DNA of 64,000 nucleotides from Hymenobacter oligotrophus (GTDB taxonomy: Bacteria; Bacteroidota; Bacteroidia; Cytophagales; Hymenobacteraceae): contig NZ_CP032317.1 in assembly GCF_003574965.1 (NCBI RefSeq), positions 1 through 64,000 on the forward strand, in the 5' to 3' direction. Under the pieces are notes generated by a model. It made no database searches. It was not told where the DNA came from and saw only the letters and a program-made list of their open reading frames with translations. Below are positions 45,222-53,540 of the stretch, one piece after another (position 1 is the stretch's first letter; each line of letters opens with the position of its first letter). Position numbers and translations under genes: made by a program.

Positions 45222-47933
45222 TTAGTTCCAGGGTGCTACGGCGGCCCGGTGGGCGGCACGCCGCTTGTCGTAAAGCTTACGAAAGGTAATATATTCTGAC
45301 GAGGGAAGCAACGTGGCAAGTTTAGCAAAAGACGCGGTGGCGTATTCTTCCAAACCCGCATCGGCGGCGGCCAGCACGTAGCCCCGCAGCATCGCCACCG
45401 ACTCGGGGTTGTACGACACCGCCCGGCGCATGATTTCGTAGGCCGTAACAGGGTCTTGGTGCCGCGCAAAGTACGCCGACGCCTGCAGCATGCCCGCTTC
45501 GTCGAACGGATCGGCTTGAGTGAGTTGCCGGTATCTCTTGGCTGCTGCCTTGGCATCTGGGGTGGCGGCGGCGGTAGCATAGGCTTTGGCCAAAGGCCGC
45601 GCAACCTTGGGTGCTGGCAGAATCTGGCCGGCCAAAAGGGTGCCTAGGCGGTTTTCGCTGCCTGGCACGGCGGCAGCGGCGCGGCGCGCAACTGCGCGGG
45701 CCGAGTCGGGCTGGCCGGCCCAAGCCAAGGCGTAGGCCCTAGGTTGCAAGGCCGCAGCGTTGCTGGCTTGTTCGGCCAGGGCCAAGCGGGCCGCCGCCGA
45801 GGGGTACAGGCCACGCTCGAGCAGATACATGCCCAGCACGTGGTGGTAATAACCGCTTGTAGCGCCCGTGGCCAAAGCTTCGAGCTGATCGAAGCCGGGC
45901 GCTGGGCGCGCGCTGCGCAGCTGCTGCAGCCCGCTCACAAACGTAAGCTGATCGGCAAACGGATCGTTGGCTTGCACTTGCAGCAGGTTTCGCACCAGCG
46001 GCAGCGTGGTCGTATCGTGGCCGGCTGCCTGGGCCAGTCCTAGGTGGTAGAGCTGCGCAAACTGCACCACACTCAGCACCGAATCGACGCCCAACTTGGT
46101 GGCGGCAACGGGTTGGTAACGGCCGCGCAGCAACTCGAGCACCAGGGTGTTGTTTTGCCAAGCGGGCCACTCGGGGTTGGGCGTTTCGCGGGCGGCATCT
46201 TGCGCGCCCTGCAGCTGATTATTTTTCAGCAGAAAAGCCAACCAGTTGGTGTGCGGTACGGGGTCGGCGTTGCTGGCGGCAGCGGCGCGGCTGTAATAGT
46301 GCAGCACCGAGTCGGGCAGCGAGGAGCGCGAGTAGAGCTGCGCCATTTCGGCGTTGAGTCGGCCGCTGGCCGGAAAAGCCTTCAGGCTTTGACGCAGCAC
46401 CTGTTGGCGTTCGAAAAAGTCGGTGGGCTGATCGAACCGCGCGGCCAGCCGCATCCACACCTTCTCGTTGGGCTCGCGGCGCAAGGTGCTGCGCAAAATG
46501 TTGATTTCGTTTTGCCGCTGGGCCTTGGCCTGGTACAGCGCCGCCCTACCTAGGGCTGCCCGCGCATTCAGCGGGTCAAGTTGGTCGGCCTCGGCGTAGT
46601 AGCGCTCCGCCAACAAGGCGAGGTACAGGTTATCGGGCTGCTGCTCGCTTTGCAGGCGCGTTAGGTCGCCGAATTGAATGTACTGGCCGGCGCGGGCACG
46701 GTCAAGCAAATCAAACTGGTTGCGCAGCAACACCGCGCCCACCAGGCCCACGCCCAGGATATACACCAAGTAATAGGGCATGCGACGCGGTTCGTAAGCC
46801 ACGCGGTGCACCTGCAGGCGCTGCTGAATCAGCGGGCCGAAATTGAGCAGTATGTACAGAAAAAAAGCTAGGCCAATGGCACCCAAGGCCAGGGCTACAA
46901 AGTCGCGCGTGGCGTGAAGCAGGGGCCCGTTGAGCGTGGCCGCAGCATAACCCAAGGTGCCCGTGGCCACTAACAGCAGTGCTATGTACAGCCAAGGAGC
47001 CAATTGCCGCGGCAGCCACGCGCGGTAAGTGGGCTGGCGCAAGGGCTGGGTAAACCAACCCACCGCGGCCGCAATCAGCAGCAGCGCCAACGGGTTGAGC
47101 TGAACCCCCGGCAGTACGGCCAGCTGGCCGCCGTTCCAGGTGTACATCAGCAAAATGCCGAGCAACAAAGCGCCCGACAGCACAAACGGAACCAAGCCGA
47201 ACCGGCCCTTGGGCGTAGCGCCTTGTGTGTTCAGCCAGAGCAAACCGAATATTAACTCGCCCCCAAGCCACAAGGCCAGCAACGCCACCACAGCCGCACC
47301 GGCTAACGTACCGTATGCCGCCAAGTGCAGCACCACGAAACTGGCTGGGTGCCGGGTTTTAACCAAAAGCAAAGCACCTAGGGCCGCTATCAGCAAGGCA
47401 AACAACGCCAACCGCCAGCTTAAGCTTACGCCCTCGAAAAAAGCATGCAGTGCGAAAGCCGCGCCCACAAGCACCGCAATGCTTAGGATCAGGAAGTACT
47501 GATCCTGCTCGCCAAAAACGCCCAGCAAATCCATGCTGAGCGACATCAGCAGGAAAATAACCGCCGCTGCCCCGGCCACGAAAGCCGGGCGCCGCAGTTG
47601 GCTAATGGCGGCCAGCCAAACAACTAGGCCCAGCCCAAGCAACGCAACCCAAGCCGCCGCCGCCGCCGGCCACAGATTGGGCCCGGCAACGTCGTAGGTT
47701 TGGGTAACGAGGTAAGCGTTGGCCGGCAGGTTCAGGGTATCGGTGCCGGCGGGCAGCTTGGCCACAGTGGCGGGCACGGGCGTGAGCTGCGCAATGGTGC
47801 CAATGGGCAGCGTGTGCTCGGGCCCCGCAACGTAGAAATAAAGCGCCAGCCCCAGTGCCGCCAAGAGCACTCCGAGCAGGCCCCGCAGCAAGCTGCGCGG
47901 GGTATTGTGCGTTACCGATGAAAGCTCGCGCAC
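45222..47933 (-). CDS. Large membrane protein with C-terminal TPR-like repeats
   Basis: No family was recognised. The 903-residue protein has about a dozen hydrophobic segments in the first 420 residues, with many Leu/Ala-rich helices (LLGVLLAALGLALYFYVAG, FLLMSLSMDLLGVFG). The second half is soluble and helical, with TPR-like blocks (AERYYAEADQLDPLNARAALGRAA, ASAYFARHQDPVTAYEIMRRAVSYNPES). It is co-transcribed with gatC (3-nt gap) and the ABC ATPase (12-nt gap), so the ATPase may be its partner, which is inference. Confidence 0.75.
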   Translation of the reverse strand: MRELSSVTHNTPRSLLRGLLGVLLAALGLALYFYVAGPEHTLPIGTIAQLTPVPATVAKLPAGTDTLNLPANAYLVTQTYDVAGPNLWPAAAAAWVALLGLGLVVWLAAISQLRRPAFVAGAAAVIFLLMSLSMDLLGVFGEQDQYFLILSIAVLVGAAFALHAFFEGVSLSWRLALFALLIAALGALLLVKTRHPASFVVLHLAAYGTLAGAAVVALLALWLGGELIFGLLWLNTQGATPKGRFGLVPFVLSGALLLGILLMYTWNGGQLAVLPGVQLNPLALLLIAAAVGWFTQPLRQPTYRAWLPRQLAPWLYIALLLVATGTLGYAAATLNGPLLHATRDFVALALGAIGLAFFLYILLNFGPLIQQRLQVHRVAYEPRRMPYYLVYILGVGLVGAVLLRNQFDLLDRARAGQYIQFGDLTRLQSEQQPDNLYLALLAERYYAEADQLDPLNARAALGRAALYQAKAQRQNEINILRSTLRREPNEKVWMRLAARFDQPTDFFERQQVLRQSLKAFPASGRLNAEMAQLYSRSSLPDSVLHYYSRAAAASNADPVPHTNWLAFLLKNNQLQGAQDAARETPNPEWPAWQNNTLVLELLRGRYQPVAATKLGVDSVLSVVQFAQLYHLGLAQAAGHDTTTLPLVRNLLQVQANDPFADQLTFVSGLQQLRSARPAPGFDQLEALATGATSGYYHHVLGMYLLERGLYPSAAARLALAEQASNAAALQPRAYALAWAGQPDSARAVARRAAAAVPGSENRLGTLLAGQILPAPKVARPLAKAYATAAATPDAKAAAKRYRQLTQADPFDEAGMLQASAYFARHQDPVTAYEIMRRAVSYNPESVAMLRGYVLAAADAGLEEYATASFAKLATLLPSSEYITFRKLYDKRRAAHRAAVAPWN

Positions 47934-47936
47934 GAC

Positions 47937-48224
47937 TTACTCCAGTACTTTGGGCACGCGGAAGTAGTCAGAATCTTTGCGCGGGGCGTTTTGCAGGCCT
48001 TCGGCGTGCGAAATAGAGTTCTGGGGTTCGTCGGGGCGCAGCACGTTGATTTCGTGCGAGAGGTGCACCAGCGGCTCCACCGTCGAGGTATCGAGGTTGC
48101 CTAGCTGCTCAACCCAAGCCAAAATCTTGTTGAGGTCGGTGAGCATTTGTTGCTCGTTGCTTTCGTCGAACTCGAGGCGGGCGAGGTGGGCCAATTGGCG
48201 CAGGGTATTCAGATCGGTGCTCAC
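47937..48224 (-). CDS. gatC: Aspartyl/glutamyl-tRNA amidotransferase subunit C
   Basis: GatC stabilises GatA in GatCAB, which turns Glu-tRNA(Gln) or Asp-tRNA(Asn) into the amidated form. The 95-residue protein has the family pattern: LRQLAHLARLEFDESN at the N-terminus, then ILAWVEQLGNLDTSTVEPLVH, and the C-terminal RPDEP and NAPRKDSDYFRVPKVLE. It starts with GTG (48224). gatA and gatB are not adjacent. It lies between a PlsC-type acyltransferase (36-nt gap) and the large membrane protein (3-nt gap). Confidence 0.95.
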   Translation of the reverse strand: MSTDLNTLRQLAHLARLEFDESNEQQMLTDLNKILAWVEQLGNLDTSTVEPLVHLSHEINVLRPDEPQNSISHAEGLQNAPRKDSDYFRVPKVLE

Positions 48225-48260
48225 GGGTGAGGCAAGTAAATTAAAGTCAGGAATGAAATA

Positions 48261-49088
48261 TCAGCGGGCCACCGGCGTGCCAACGGGCCTGGGTGGGGCG
48301 TTTTGCGGCCGCACCTTCACAAATGGGCTGGGCGCAGGTACGCCAGCCGCTTTGGGGTCGAACTCGCTGGCAATGATAGCACGTACGCGCTCTTTTAACG
48401 CGGGTAGGTCGTTTAGGGTGAGCCCGGCCGTCGGGATGGGCTCGTGCAGCACAACACGCAGCGGCGAGTAGCGCACCCGCAGCCCGCCCACATCGGGCAT
48501 AAAGCGGTGGTTGTAGGGCATCGTAACGGGCACTATGGGCACGCCAGCCGCAATGGCCAACTGAAAAGGGCCGTCTTTAAACGGCAGCAATTCCTGGCCG
48601 GGCTTTTCGGCAATGGCGCCCTCCGGAAAAATAACCACCGAGCGGCCGGCTTCCAGCGTTTGGCGGGCCTGCACCAGCGCACGGCCGCGGCTCACGCGGT
48701 TTTCCCGGTCGACGCTGATGTAAGCGCGTTCAAAAATGGGACCCCACAGCGGTACCTTAGCCAATGAGCTTTTGCCCATGATGTTCAGGTGGCCGGGTAT
48801 AGCCTTGAACAGCAACGGAATATCGATGTAGGAGCTGTGGTTGGGCACGTACACGCACGGCTGCCCTGCAGGCAGCTTTTGCTTGTGCACCACCGCAACC
48901 GGCACACCCCACATGCGCAGAAACAACATCGACCAAGCCCGGTTGAGCGCGTGCAGGTAACGATGCCACTGCGGCTGCCGCGAAAAAAGCCATTGCAGCG
49001 GGTACGTGACCACAAAGGGCATCACAAACCAAAAGGTTGCCCACGTGGTGTAGATGCGGTGCCCGATATATTGCAACAGCCTGCGCAT
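48261..49088 (-). CDS. 1-acyl-sn-glycerol-3-phosphate acyltransferase (PlsC-type)
   Basis: PlsC adds the second acyl chain in phosphatidic acid synthesis at the inner membrane. The 275-residue protein has the catalytic HX4D motif NHSSYID, the FPEG acyl-acceptor motif in VVIFPEGAIAEKPG, and an N-terminal hydrophobic anchor (YTTWATFWFVMPFVVTYPLQ). ATG 49088 was chosen; an upstream frame (to 49145) overlaps the -7 box TACCTTTG at 49101-49094, which gives a leader of only a few bases. First gene of the operon with gatC. Confidence 0.92.
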   Translation of the reverse strand: MRRLLQYIGHRIYTTWATFWFVMPFVVTYPLQWLFSRQPQWHRYLHALNRAWSMLFLRMWGVPVAVVHKQKLPAGQPCVYVPNHSSYIDIPLLFKAIPGHLNIMGKSSLAKVPLWGPIFERAYISVDRENRVSRGRALVQARQTLEAGRSVVIFPEGAIAEKPGQELLPFKDGPFQLAIAAGVPIVPVTMPYNHRFMPDVGGLRVRYSPLRVVLHEPIPTAGLTLNDLPALKERVRAIIASEFDPKAAGVPAPSPFVKVRPQNAPPRPVGTPVAR

Positions 49089-49093
49089 AGCTA

Positions 49094-49101
49094 CAAAGGT
49101 A
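49094..49101 (-). promoter_or_regulatory. -7 box TACCTTTG of the plsC-gatC operon
   Basis: An exact match to TAnnTTTG on the minus strand lies 5 nt upstream of the ATG at 49088, suggesting a leaderless or near-leaderless start. Confidence 0.5.
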
Positions 49102-49147
49102 AGGCAGCGGTGCCAAGATGCATGGCCACCTAGGGCATAAAGCACCT

Positions 49148-49720
49148 CTAGCTTAGGTTCCGTTCGCGCAGCACGCGCTCGGCTTTTAGCAGCCCGGCCA
49201 CGCTAATGGCGTCGGTAATTCGGTTGTCCATACACATCTGTACGGCCTCGGCCAAAGGTAGCTTCCAGAGGTGCAGCTCCTCGGTTTCTTCGGGAGCCAC
49301 TTCGCCGTGGGTTAGCTCCTCGGCCAGAAAAACAAAACCTTCTTCGTCGGTAACGGAGTTGGAGGTGTGCAGGCGGGCAATGTTGGTCCAGCGGCGGGCG
49401 GTAAGGCCGGTTTCCTCTTGCAACTCGCGCTGCGCCGATTCCAAAATGTCTAGCTCGACCGGGCCACCGCCCATAGGGATTTCCCAAGAGTACTCGTTGA
49501 GCGGGTAGCGGTATTGGCCCACCAACCAAGTGTTGCCCTCGGCATCGATGGGAATGATACCTAGGGCTTTATTTTTCATCGACACCACTCCGTAAATGCC
49601 GCGGCCGCCCGTGGGGTTAATTACTTGGTCTTCGCGCACGCTGATCCAAGGATTTTGGTATTTGGCCTCGGAACTCAGGATTTGCCAGGGGTTGCGGGTT
49701 TCGTCGGGGCGAGAGTGCAT
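49148..49720 (-). CDS. Nudix hydrolase (ADP-ribose pyrophosphatase-like)
   Basis: The 190-residue protein carries the Nudix box with its signature residues (GGPVELDILESAQRELQEET and the GL that follows), which binds Mg2+ and cleaves nucleoside diphosphates. The preceding YSWEIPMGGG and the N-terminal TWLVGQYRYPLNE fit the ADP-ribose pyrophosphatase (NudF) group. ATG 49720 was chosen because it lies 24 nt after the -7 box TAGTTTTG at 49752-49745; 49756 would start inside that box. The substrate is not certain. Confidence 0.9.
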   Translation of the reverse strand: MHSRPDETRNPWQILSSEAKYQNPWISVREDQVINPTGGRGIYGVVSMKNKALGIIPIDAEGNTWLVGQYRYPLNEYSWEIPMGGGPVELDILESAQRELQEETGLTARRWTNIARLHTSNSVTDEEGFVFLAEELTHGEVAPEETEELHLWKLPLAEAVQMCMDNRITDAISVAGLLKAERVLRERNLS

Positions 49721-49744
49721 ATCGATGAAAGAAAAGCCTAGGTG

Positions 49745-49752
49745 CAAAACTA
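49745..49752 (-). promoter_or_regulatory. -7 box TAGTTTTG of the Nudix gene
   Basis: The minus strand reads TAGTTTTG, matching TAnnTTTG, 24 nt upstream of the chosen ATG. This decides the start at 49720. Confidence 0.5.
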
Positions 49753-49910
49753 GCAAAGCCTCGCCAGGGGCTTACGCTGGGTACCAGCGCATGACTGGTG
49801 CGGGAAAAGCACGGCAACGGCGTTTGCTTAACATATACTTAACTCCATATTTGTTAAAGCCGTAACTTAAGTCAGCCGGCCGCCCACATTCCGGTCGGTA
49901 CACCGCACTT

Positions 49911-50159
49911 ATGGCTAACTCGCAGAAAAAAGGCGCCACCAACCAAGACACCAACAACATCGGCGACCCGCTATTCAACCTTAAGCATGCTCAAGTAGAA
50001 GCTGAACTGCAGCAACAAACCGGCGGCCTAGGTCCGCTTACCAACGAATACATCAGCACCGACGAAGACGGCGAGCTGGACGAAGGCCCGCGCGACAGCC
50101 AGGGCCGCCGCCGCGGCGAACCCGGTATAGATTTGGGCAGCACGGCGGGCAAGCACTAG
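49911..50159 (+). CDS. Small acidic hypothetical protein
   Basis: This 82-residue, highly polar protein has no recognised family. It is rich in Gln, Asn, Asp and Glu, with DEDGELDEGPRDSQGRRRGE near the C-terminus. There is no signal peptide or membrane helix; it is probably disordered. The upstream 150 bp are AT-rich (TTAACATATACTTAACTCC) and likely hold the promoter. A clean terminator follows at 50190-50222, which supports it as a real transcription unit. Confidence 0.65.
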   Translation: MANSQKKGATNQDTNNIGDPLFNLKHAQVEAELQQQTGGLGPLTNEYISTDEDGELDEGPRDSQGRRRGEPGIDLGSTAGKH

Positions 50160-50189
50160 CCTCGCCTGTTTGTTGCTCATGCAATGCAA

Positions 50190-50230
50190 ATCGTCCTTCT
50201 GGCAGCCGGCCAGAAGGACGATTCTTTTTG
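50190..50230 (+). terminator. Terminator of the small acidic protein gene
   Basis: ATCGTCCTTCTGGC (50190-50203) pairs with its complement at 50209-50222, followed by TCTTTTTG. Confidence 0.88.
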
Positions 50231-50258
50231 TGGCGCCGACCTAGGGGCCGTTCGTGCC

Positions 50259-50266
50259 TAGCTTTG
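50259..50266 (+). promoter_or_regulatory. -7 box TAGCTTTG of rnhB
   Basis: It matches TAnnTTTG, 8 nt before the ATG at 50275, and overlaps the alternative GTG start at 50254. It therefore supports the ATG. Confidence 0.5.
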
Positions 50267-50274
50267 CGGCCACT

Positions 50275-50850
50275 ATGCTGCTTGCATCTTACACCGGAAA
50301 GCCTTTGGAGGCAGGGCTCGACGAAGCAGGCCGCGGCTGCCTGGCCGGGCCAGTATTTGCCGCCGCCGTCATTTTGCCCCTCGATTTGACCATTCCGGGC
50401 CTCAACGACTCGAAACAATTGAGCGCCCGCCGGCGCGAGCAATTGCGCGAGCTGATTTGCCGGGAAGCCGTGGCTTGGGCCGTGGCCGAAGCCTCGCCCG
50501 ACGAAATTGCCAGCATCAATATTGCGCAGGCCAGCTACCTGGCCATGCACCGGGCCGTGCGCAACCTGGGGGTGGTGCCCGCGCACCTGGTGGTCGATGG
50601 CAACCGCTTTAAGCCATACCCGGGCATTGAGCACACCTGCATTGTGAAGGGCGATGCGAAATACCTAAACATTGCCGCCGCCTCGGTGCTGGCCAAAACC
50701 TTCCGCGATGAGCGCATGCACGAGCTGGATGCGGCCTTTCCGGAGTACGGCTGGCGCCAGAACGCCGGCTACCCCACGGTGCTGCACCGCAACGCCATTC
50801 GGGAGCACGGCCCCACGCCGCACCACCGCATGGGTTTTCGGCTACTTTAG
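50275..50850 (+). CDS. rnhB: Ribonuclease HII
   Basis: RNase HII cuts RNA in RNA/DNA hybrids and removes single ribonucleotides from DNA. The 191-residue protein has the first acidic pair in GLDEAGRG (Asp16, Glu17), the third Asp in HLVVDGN, and the conserved IVKGDAKYLNIAAASVLAKTFRD segment with the catalytic lysine and serine. The C-terminal HRNAIREHGPTPHHRMGF is also typical. ATG 50275 was chosen over GTG 50254 because the promoter box overlaps the upstream codons. Confidence 0.96.
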   Translation: MLLASYTGKPLEAGLDEAGRGCLAGPVFAAAVILPLDLTIPGLNDSKQLSARRREQLRELICREAVAWAVAEASPDEIASINIAQASYLAMHRAVRNLGVVPAHLVVDGNRFKPYPGIEHTCIVKGDAKYLNIAAASVLAKTFRDERMHELDAAFPEYGWRQNAGYPTVLHRNAIREHGPTPHHRMGFRLL

Positions 50851-50877
50851 CGGCCCTAGGTGCTAGTACAGCTGATA

Positions 50878-50920
50878 AGCGCGAAGGCCCGCCCGGCACT
50901 GCCGAGCGGGCCTTCGCGCT
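50878..50920. terminator. Hairpin between rnhB and the response regulator gene
   Basis: A 14-bp stem (50878-50891 with 50907-50920) has a 15-nt loop. No long T-tract lies on either side, so intrinsic termination may be weak. Confidence 0.6.
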
Positions 50921-50933
50921 GAATTGACGAGAG

Positions 50934-51389
50934 CTAATGCGGTTGCTCCTTTAGCTGCAGCAGATCCAGAAACAGGCTAAACCCGTCGACGGTGGCACCG
51001 CCTTCGCCGAACTTGTCGAAGCACAGCGGCTTGATGATGTAGCCGCTCACGGCCAGCTCGCGCGCTTTCAGGCGGTCCGATTCGAGGTCGGAGGTGGTCA
51101 TGATGAACACGTTTAGGCCTACGAACTCGGGGTCGGAGCGGAGGGCTTCGAGGAGCTCCAGGCCGTTCATGCGCGGCATGTTGATGTCGAGCATCACCAC
51201 ACTGGGCTTGGCAATGCGCTCCTTTCCGTTTTCGCCGCGCAGCAGCGAGAGGGCGTCGCGGCCGTTGCGGGCGATGTGCAGCGGCACCTCAATGTGGTGC
51301 TTGCGCAGCTCGCGCTGCACATTCATAATGTCCATCTGGTCGTCTTCAACGAGCAGAATGCTGGGGGAAGCGTGGGTATCGGCAGACAT
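50934..51389 (-). CDS. Single-domain response regulator
   Basis: The 151-residue protein is a receiver domain with no output domain. The acidic pocket (Glu15, Asp16, Asp17), phospho-acceptor Asp68 (VVMLDINMPRMNG), the Thr/Ser of IMTTSD and Lys120 (YIIKPL) are all in place. The spacing resembles the Rcp1-like regulators paired with phytochrome-type kinases. It is the third gene of a CZB-kinase-regulator operon, 66 nt after the kinase, so the kinase is its likely partner. Confidence 0.92.
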   Translation of the reverse strand: MSADTHASPSILLVEDDQMDIMNVQRELRKHHIEVPLHIARNGRDALSLLRGENGKERIAKPSVVMLDINMPRMNGLELLEALRSDPEFVGLNVFIMTTSDLESDRLKARELAVSGYIIKPLCFDKFGEGGATVDGFSLFLDLLQLKEQPH

Positions 51390-51455
51390 GGGTATCGATC
51401 GGGGTAGAAGCGAGCAACTCGGTGGAGTAGCACCCGTGCTATACGGCGTTTTGCC

Positions 51456-52988
51456 TTACGGGATAACCTTGGCTGAGCGCGGATTGGTTGCCAGGCGCGC
51501 CGCCGACGCTTTTGGCCAGGTAAACGTAAAGGTGGCGCCGGCCCCTTCGCTCGAGTCGAGACGAATGCTACCGCCGTGGCGCTCAATGATTTTCTTAACG
51601 ATGGCCAGGCCCACGCCGGTGCTCTCGAGGGTGTCGCGCTCGGTCAGCGTCTGGAAAATGACAAATACCCGCTCGTGGTACTCCGGGGCAATGCCGGGGC
51701 CGTTGTCGGCCACGGCAAAGGTGTATTCGTCGGGGCTTTCGCGCAGCGTAATGCGCACCAAGCCGTTAGCGGGGTCGTGGTGGTATTTGAGGGCGTTGCT
51801 GATGAGGTTGCTGAACACTTGGTGCAGCTCCACGCGCGAGGCCGTGAGGGTGGGTAAGTAGGGCGGCAGCACCGTGCGGAAACCCGCGGGCGGCGCCAAC
51901 GAGTCGATGATTTCGGTGAGCAGCTCGCGCAGGTTTACGCGCTCCTGCTGCTCCTTTACGCGCCCGATGCGGGCCAGCTCCAGAATACCGCTGATGAGGT
52001 TTTCCATGCGGTGCACGCGCGTGCGCATCAGCACCAAAAACTCCCGGATGTGGTCGGGCAAATTGTCGCCCATGTCTTCCTCAATCCAGTGCGAGGCGCT
52101 TTCGATGCCGCGCAGGGGCGCCTTCAGGTCGTGCGACACAACGTAGGCAAACTGGTCGAGCTCCTGGTTGCGGCGCTCCAGCTGCGAAATTGTCGACTCA
52201 ATGGTGCCCGCCATCGAGTTGAGCGAGGTGGCCAGCTCGCTGAGCTCGTCCTGCTCGTCATCGGCGAGGCGCACGTGGTACTCGCCGTTGGCAATGCGCG
52301 TGGCCAGCTGCACCATGGAGTTGATGCGCCCGGCCAGCAGCCGCGTAATAACCACGGCCGAAACCAGCCCCAGCAGCAGCGCCAGCAGGGTAATGACAAT
52401 GGACAAGATGCGTGTTTCGCGGATGCTGTCGGTCAGCTTGTCGCGCTGCTTCTCGCGCGAGGTCAGTTCTTCGCGGTCGAAGCCCCGAAACAGCACCCGA
52501 ATCTGGTCCATCAGCTGCTTGCCGGTTTTGTCTTCTACCAAGCTGCGGTGCTCCATGCCGTCGACGCCCTCTTGCCGCGGGTTGCGCAAGCGGGCCTGCC
52601 GCTTTTCGCTGATAAGCAAATGCGAGTACGCCGACCACCGCTCGTAGAGCTCCTGCGCCCGCAGCAAGCGGGCGTACTGCGGTTCGTCGGGCTCAAACTC
52701 GTCGCGCAGGCGGGAGAAGGAGCCCAGGAGCTGCCGCTCGCCCTCGTAATACGACTCAAGCAGGCCTTCATTGCCGATCAGCAAATACCCCCGAAAGCCC
52801 GATTCCATATCCACGATGTGGCGGAGCATGCGCGTGGATTGCGCCGTGCGGTTTTGCGACTGCGCAATGCGCTCGGAGTTGCGCAGCACCTTGCGCGACA
52901 ACTGGTAGTTGACGATAACAACCGTAACGAACAGCAGTGCAATGGCTAAAAAGCCAATAAACAAGCGGGTGGAGAGCTTTAGCTTCAT
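51456..52988 (-). CDS. Sensor histidine kinase with CHASE3-like sensor and HAMP
   Basis: The 510-residue membrane protein has an N-terminal helix (about 8-28), a helical extracytoplasmic domain resembling CHASE3 (about 40-190, MESGFRGYLLIGNEGLLESY), a second helix (about 195-220), a HAMP linker, a HisKA dimer with phospho-acceptor His286 (YVVSHDLKAPLRG), and the ATPase domain (NLISNALKYH, DNGPGI, GVGLAIVKKIIERHGG). The HisKA segment is the phytochrome-associated type. It lies 23 nt after a CZB-domain gene and 66 nt before a receiver gene. Confidence 0.92.
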   Translation of the reverse strand: MKLKLSTRLFIGFLAIALLFVTVVIVNYQLSRKVLRNSERIAQSQNRTAQSTRMLRHIVDMESGFRGYLLIGNEGLLESYYEGERQLLGSFSRLRDEFEPDEPQYARLLRAQELYERWSAYSHLLISEKRQARLRNPRQEGVDGMEHRSLVEDKTGKQLMDQIRVLFRGFDREELTSREKQRDKLTDSIRETRILSIVITLLALLLGLVSAVVITRLLAGRINSMVQLATRIANGEYHVRLADDEQDELSELATSLNSMAGTIESTISQLERRNQELDQFAYVVSHDLKAPLRGIESASHWIEEDMGDNLPDHIREFLVLMRTRVHRMENLISGILELARIGRVKEQQERVNLRELLTEIIDSLAPPAGFRTVLPPYLPTLTASRVELHQVFSNLISNALKYHHDPANGLVRITLRESPDEYTFAVADNGPGIAPEYHERVFVIFQTLTERDTLESTGVGLAIVKKIIERHGGSIRLDSSEGAGATFTFTWPKASAARLATNPRSAKVIP

Positions 52989-53011
52989 GCTACGAGGCGG
53001 CGCCCGGGGCG

Positions 53012-53380
53012 CTAGCGGCCCTCTTTACGCAACTTTCGCTCAAGGGTATTGATCAGCTCCAGCACCTCGTCGGTGAGGGGGTTGATGCCGCTGAGGCCGC
53101 GCTGGGCTTGCTCGGCGTGGCCGGCCTGGTGCAAATCCATCAGCTTGTTGGCGGCTTGGTGAAGTTGGCGGTGCACGCGGTCGAGTTTTTGGGCTTCGGG
53201 CATGTCGCCAAACTGCTGCAAGGCCACGTTGGCAATCCACTGACCTAGGGCGCACACGTCGGGGTCGCGCACGGGGGCTTCGTCGATGCCGCTGCCGTAC
53301 AAGTAGGAGCGTAGCTTGGCTTTGAACAAGATATGCTTGAGTCGGGCCGCGTCAATCTCCCGCTTGATGTCTTCACTCAT
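53012..53380 (-). CDS. Stand-alone CZB (chemoreceptor zinc-binding) domain protein
   Basis: The 122-residue protein is almost all one CZB domain, with the four zinc ligands in place: His16, Cys43 (CALGQW), His70 and His74 (VHRQLHQAANKLM). CZB domains bind zinc and, in known cases, sense zinc or hypochlorous acid through the cysteine. Here it is a separate small cytoplasmic protein encoded first in an operon with a histidine kinase and a receiver. ATG 53380 was chosen; an upstream start would precede the family sequence. Role in this operon is inference. Confidence 0.85.
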   Translation of the reverse strand: MSEDIKREIDAARLKHILFKAKLRSYLYGSGIDEAPVRDPDVCALGQWIANVALQQFGDMPEAQKLDRVHRQLHQAANKLMDLHQAGHAEQAQRGLSGINPLTDEVLELINTLERKLRKEGR

Positions 53381-53428
53381 GTGATAATTGGCAGAACGGC
53401 GCACGTAAGGTTGCTTGCCCTTCTACGG

Positions 53429-53436
53429 CAAAGTTA
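53429..53436 (-). promoter_or_regulatory. -7 box TAACTTTG of the CZB-kinase-regulator operon
   Basis: The minus strand reads TAACTTTG, matching TAnnTTTG, 48 nt upstream of the ATG at 53380. It is divergent from the gcvT promoter. Confidence 0.5.
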
Positions 53437-53441
53437 GTCGA

Positions 53442-53471
53442 TTGGGCGGCGGCGGTTTTCGGCTACTTTTG
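53442..53471 (+). promoter_or_regulatory. Promoter of gcvT (TTG-N19-TACTTTTG)
   Basis: TTG at 53442-53444 lies 19 nt before TACTTTTG (53464-53471), matching Bacteroidota -33/-7 spacing. The gcvT ATG is 69 nt downstream. Confidence 0.6.
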
Positions 53472-53540
53472 CGCCGGCTTGGCAGCTTGGGTTGCCGGGT
53501 TGCTTCTTCCCACCGATTCTCGCAAGCTTCTCTTCCCACC

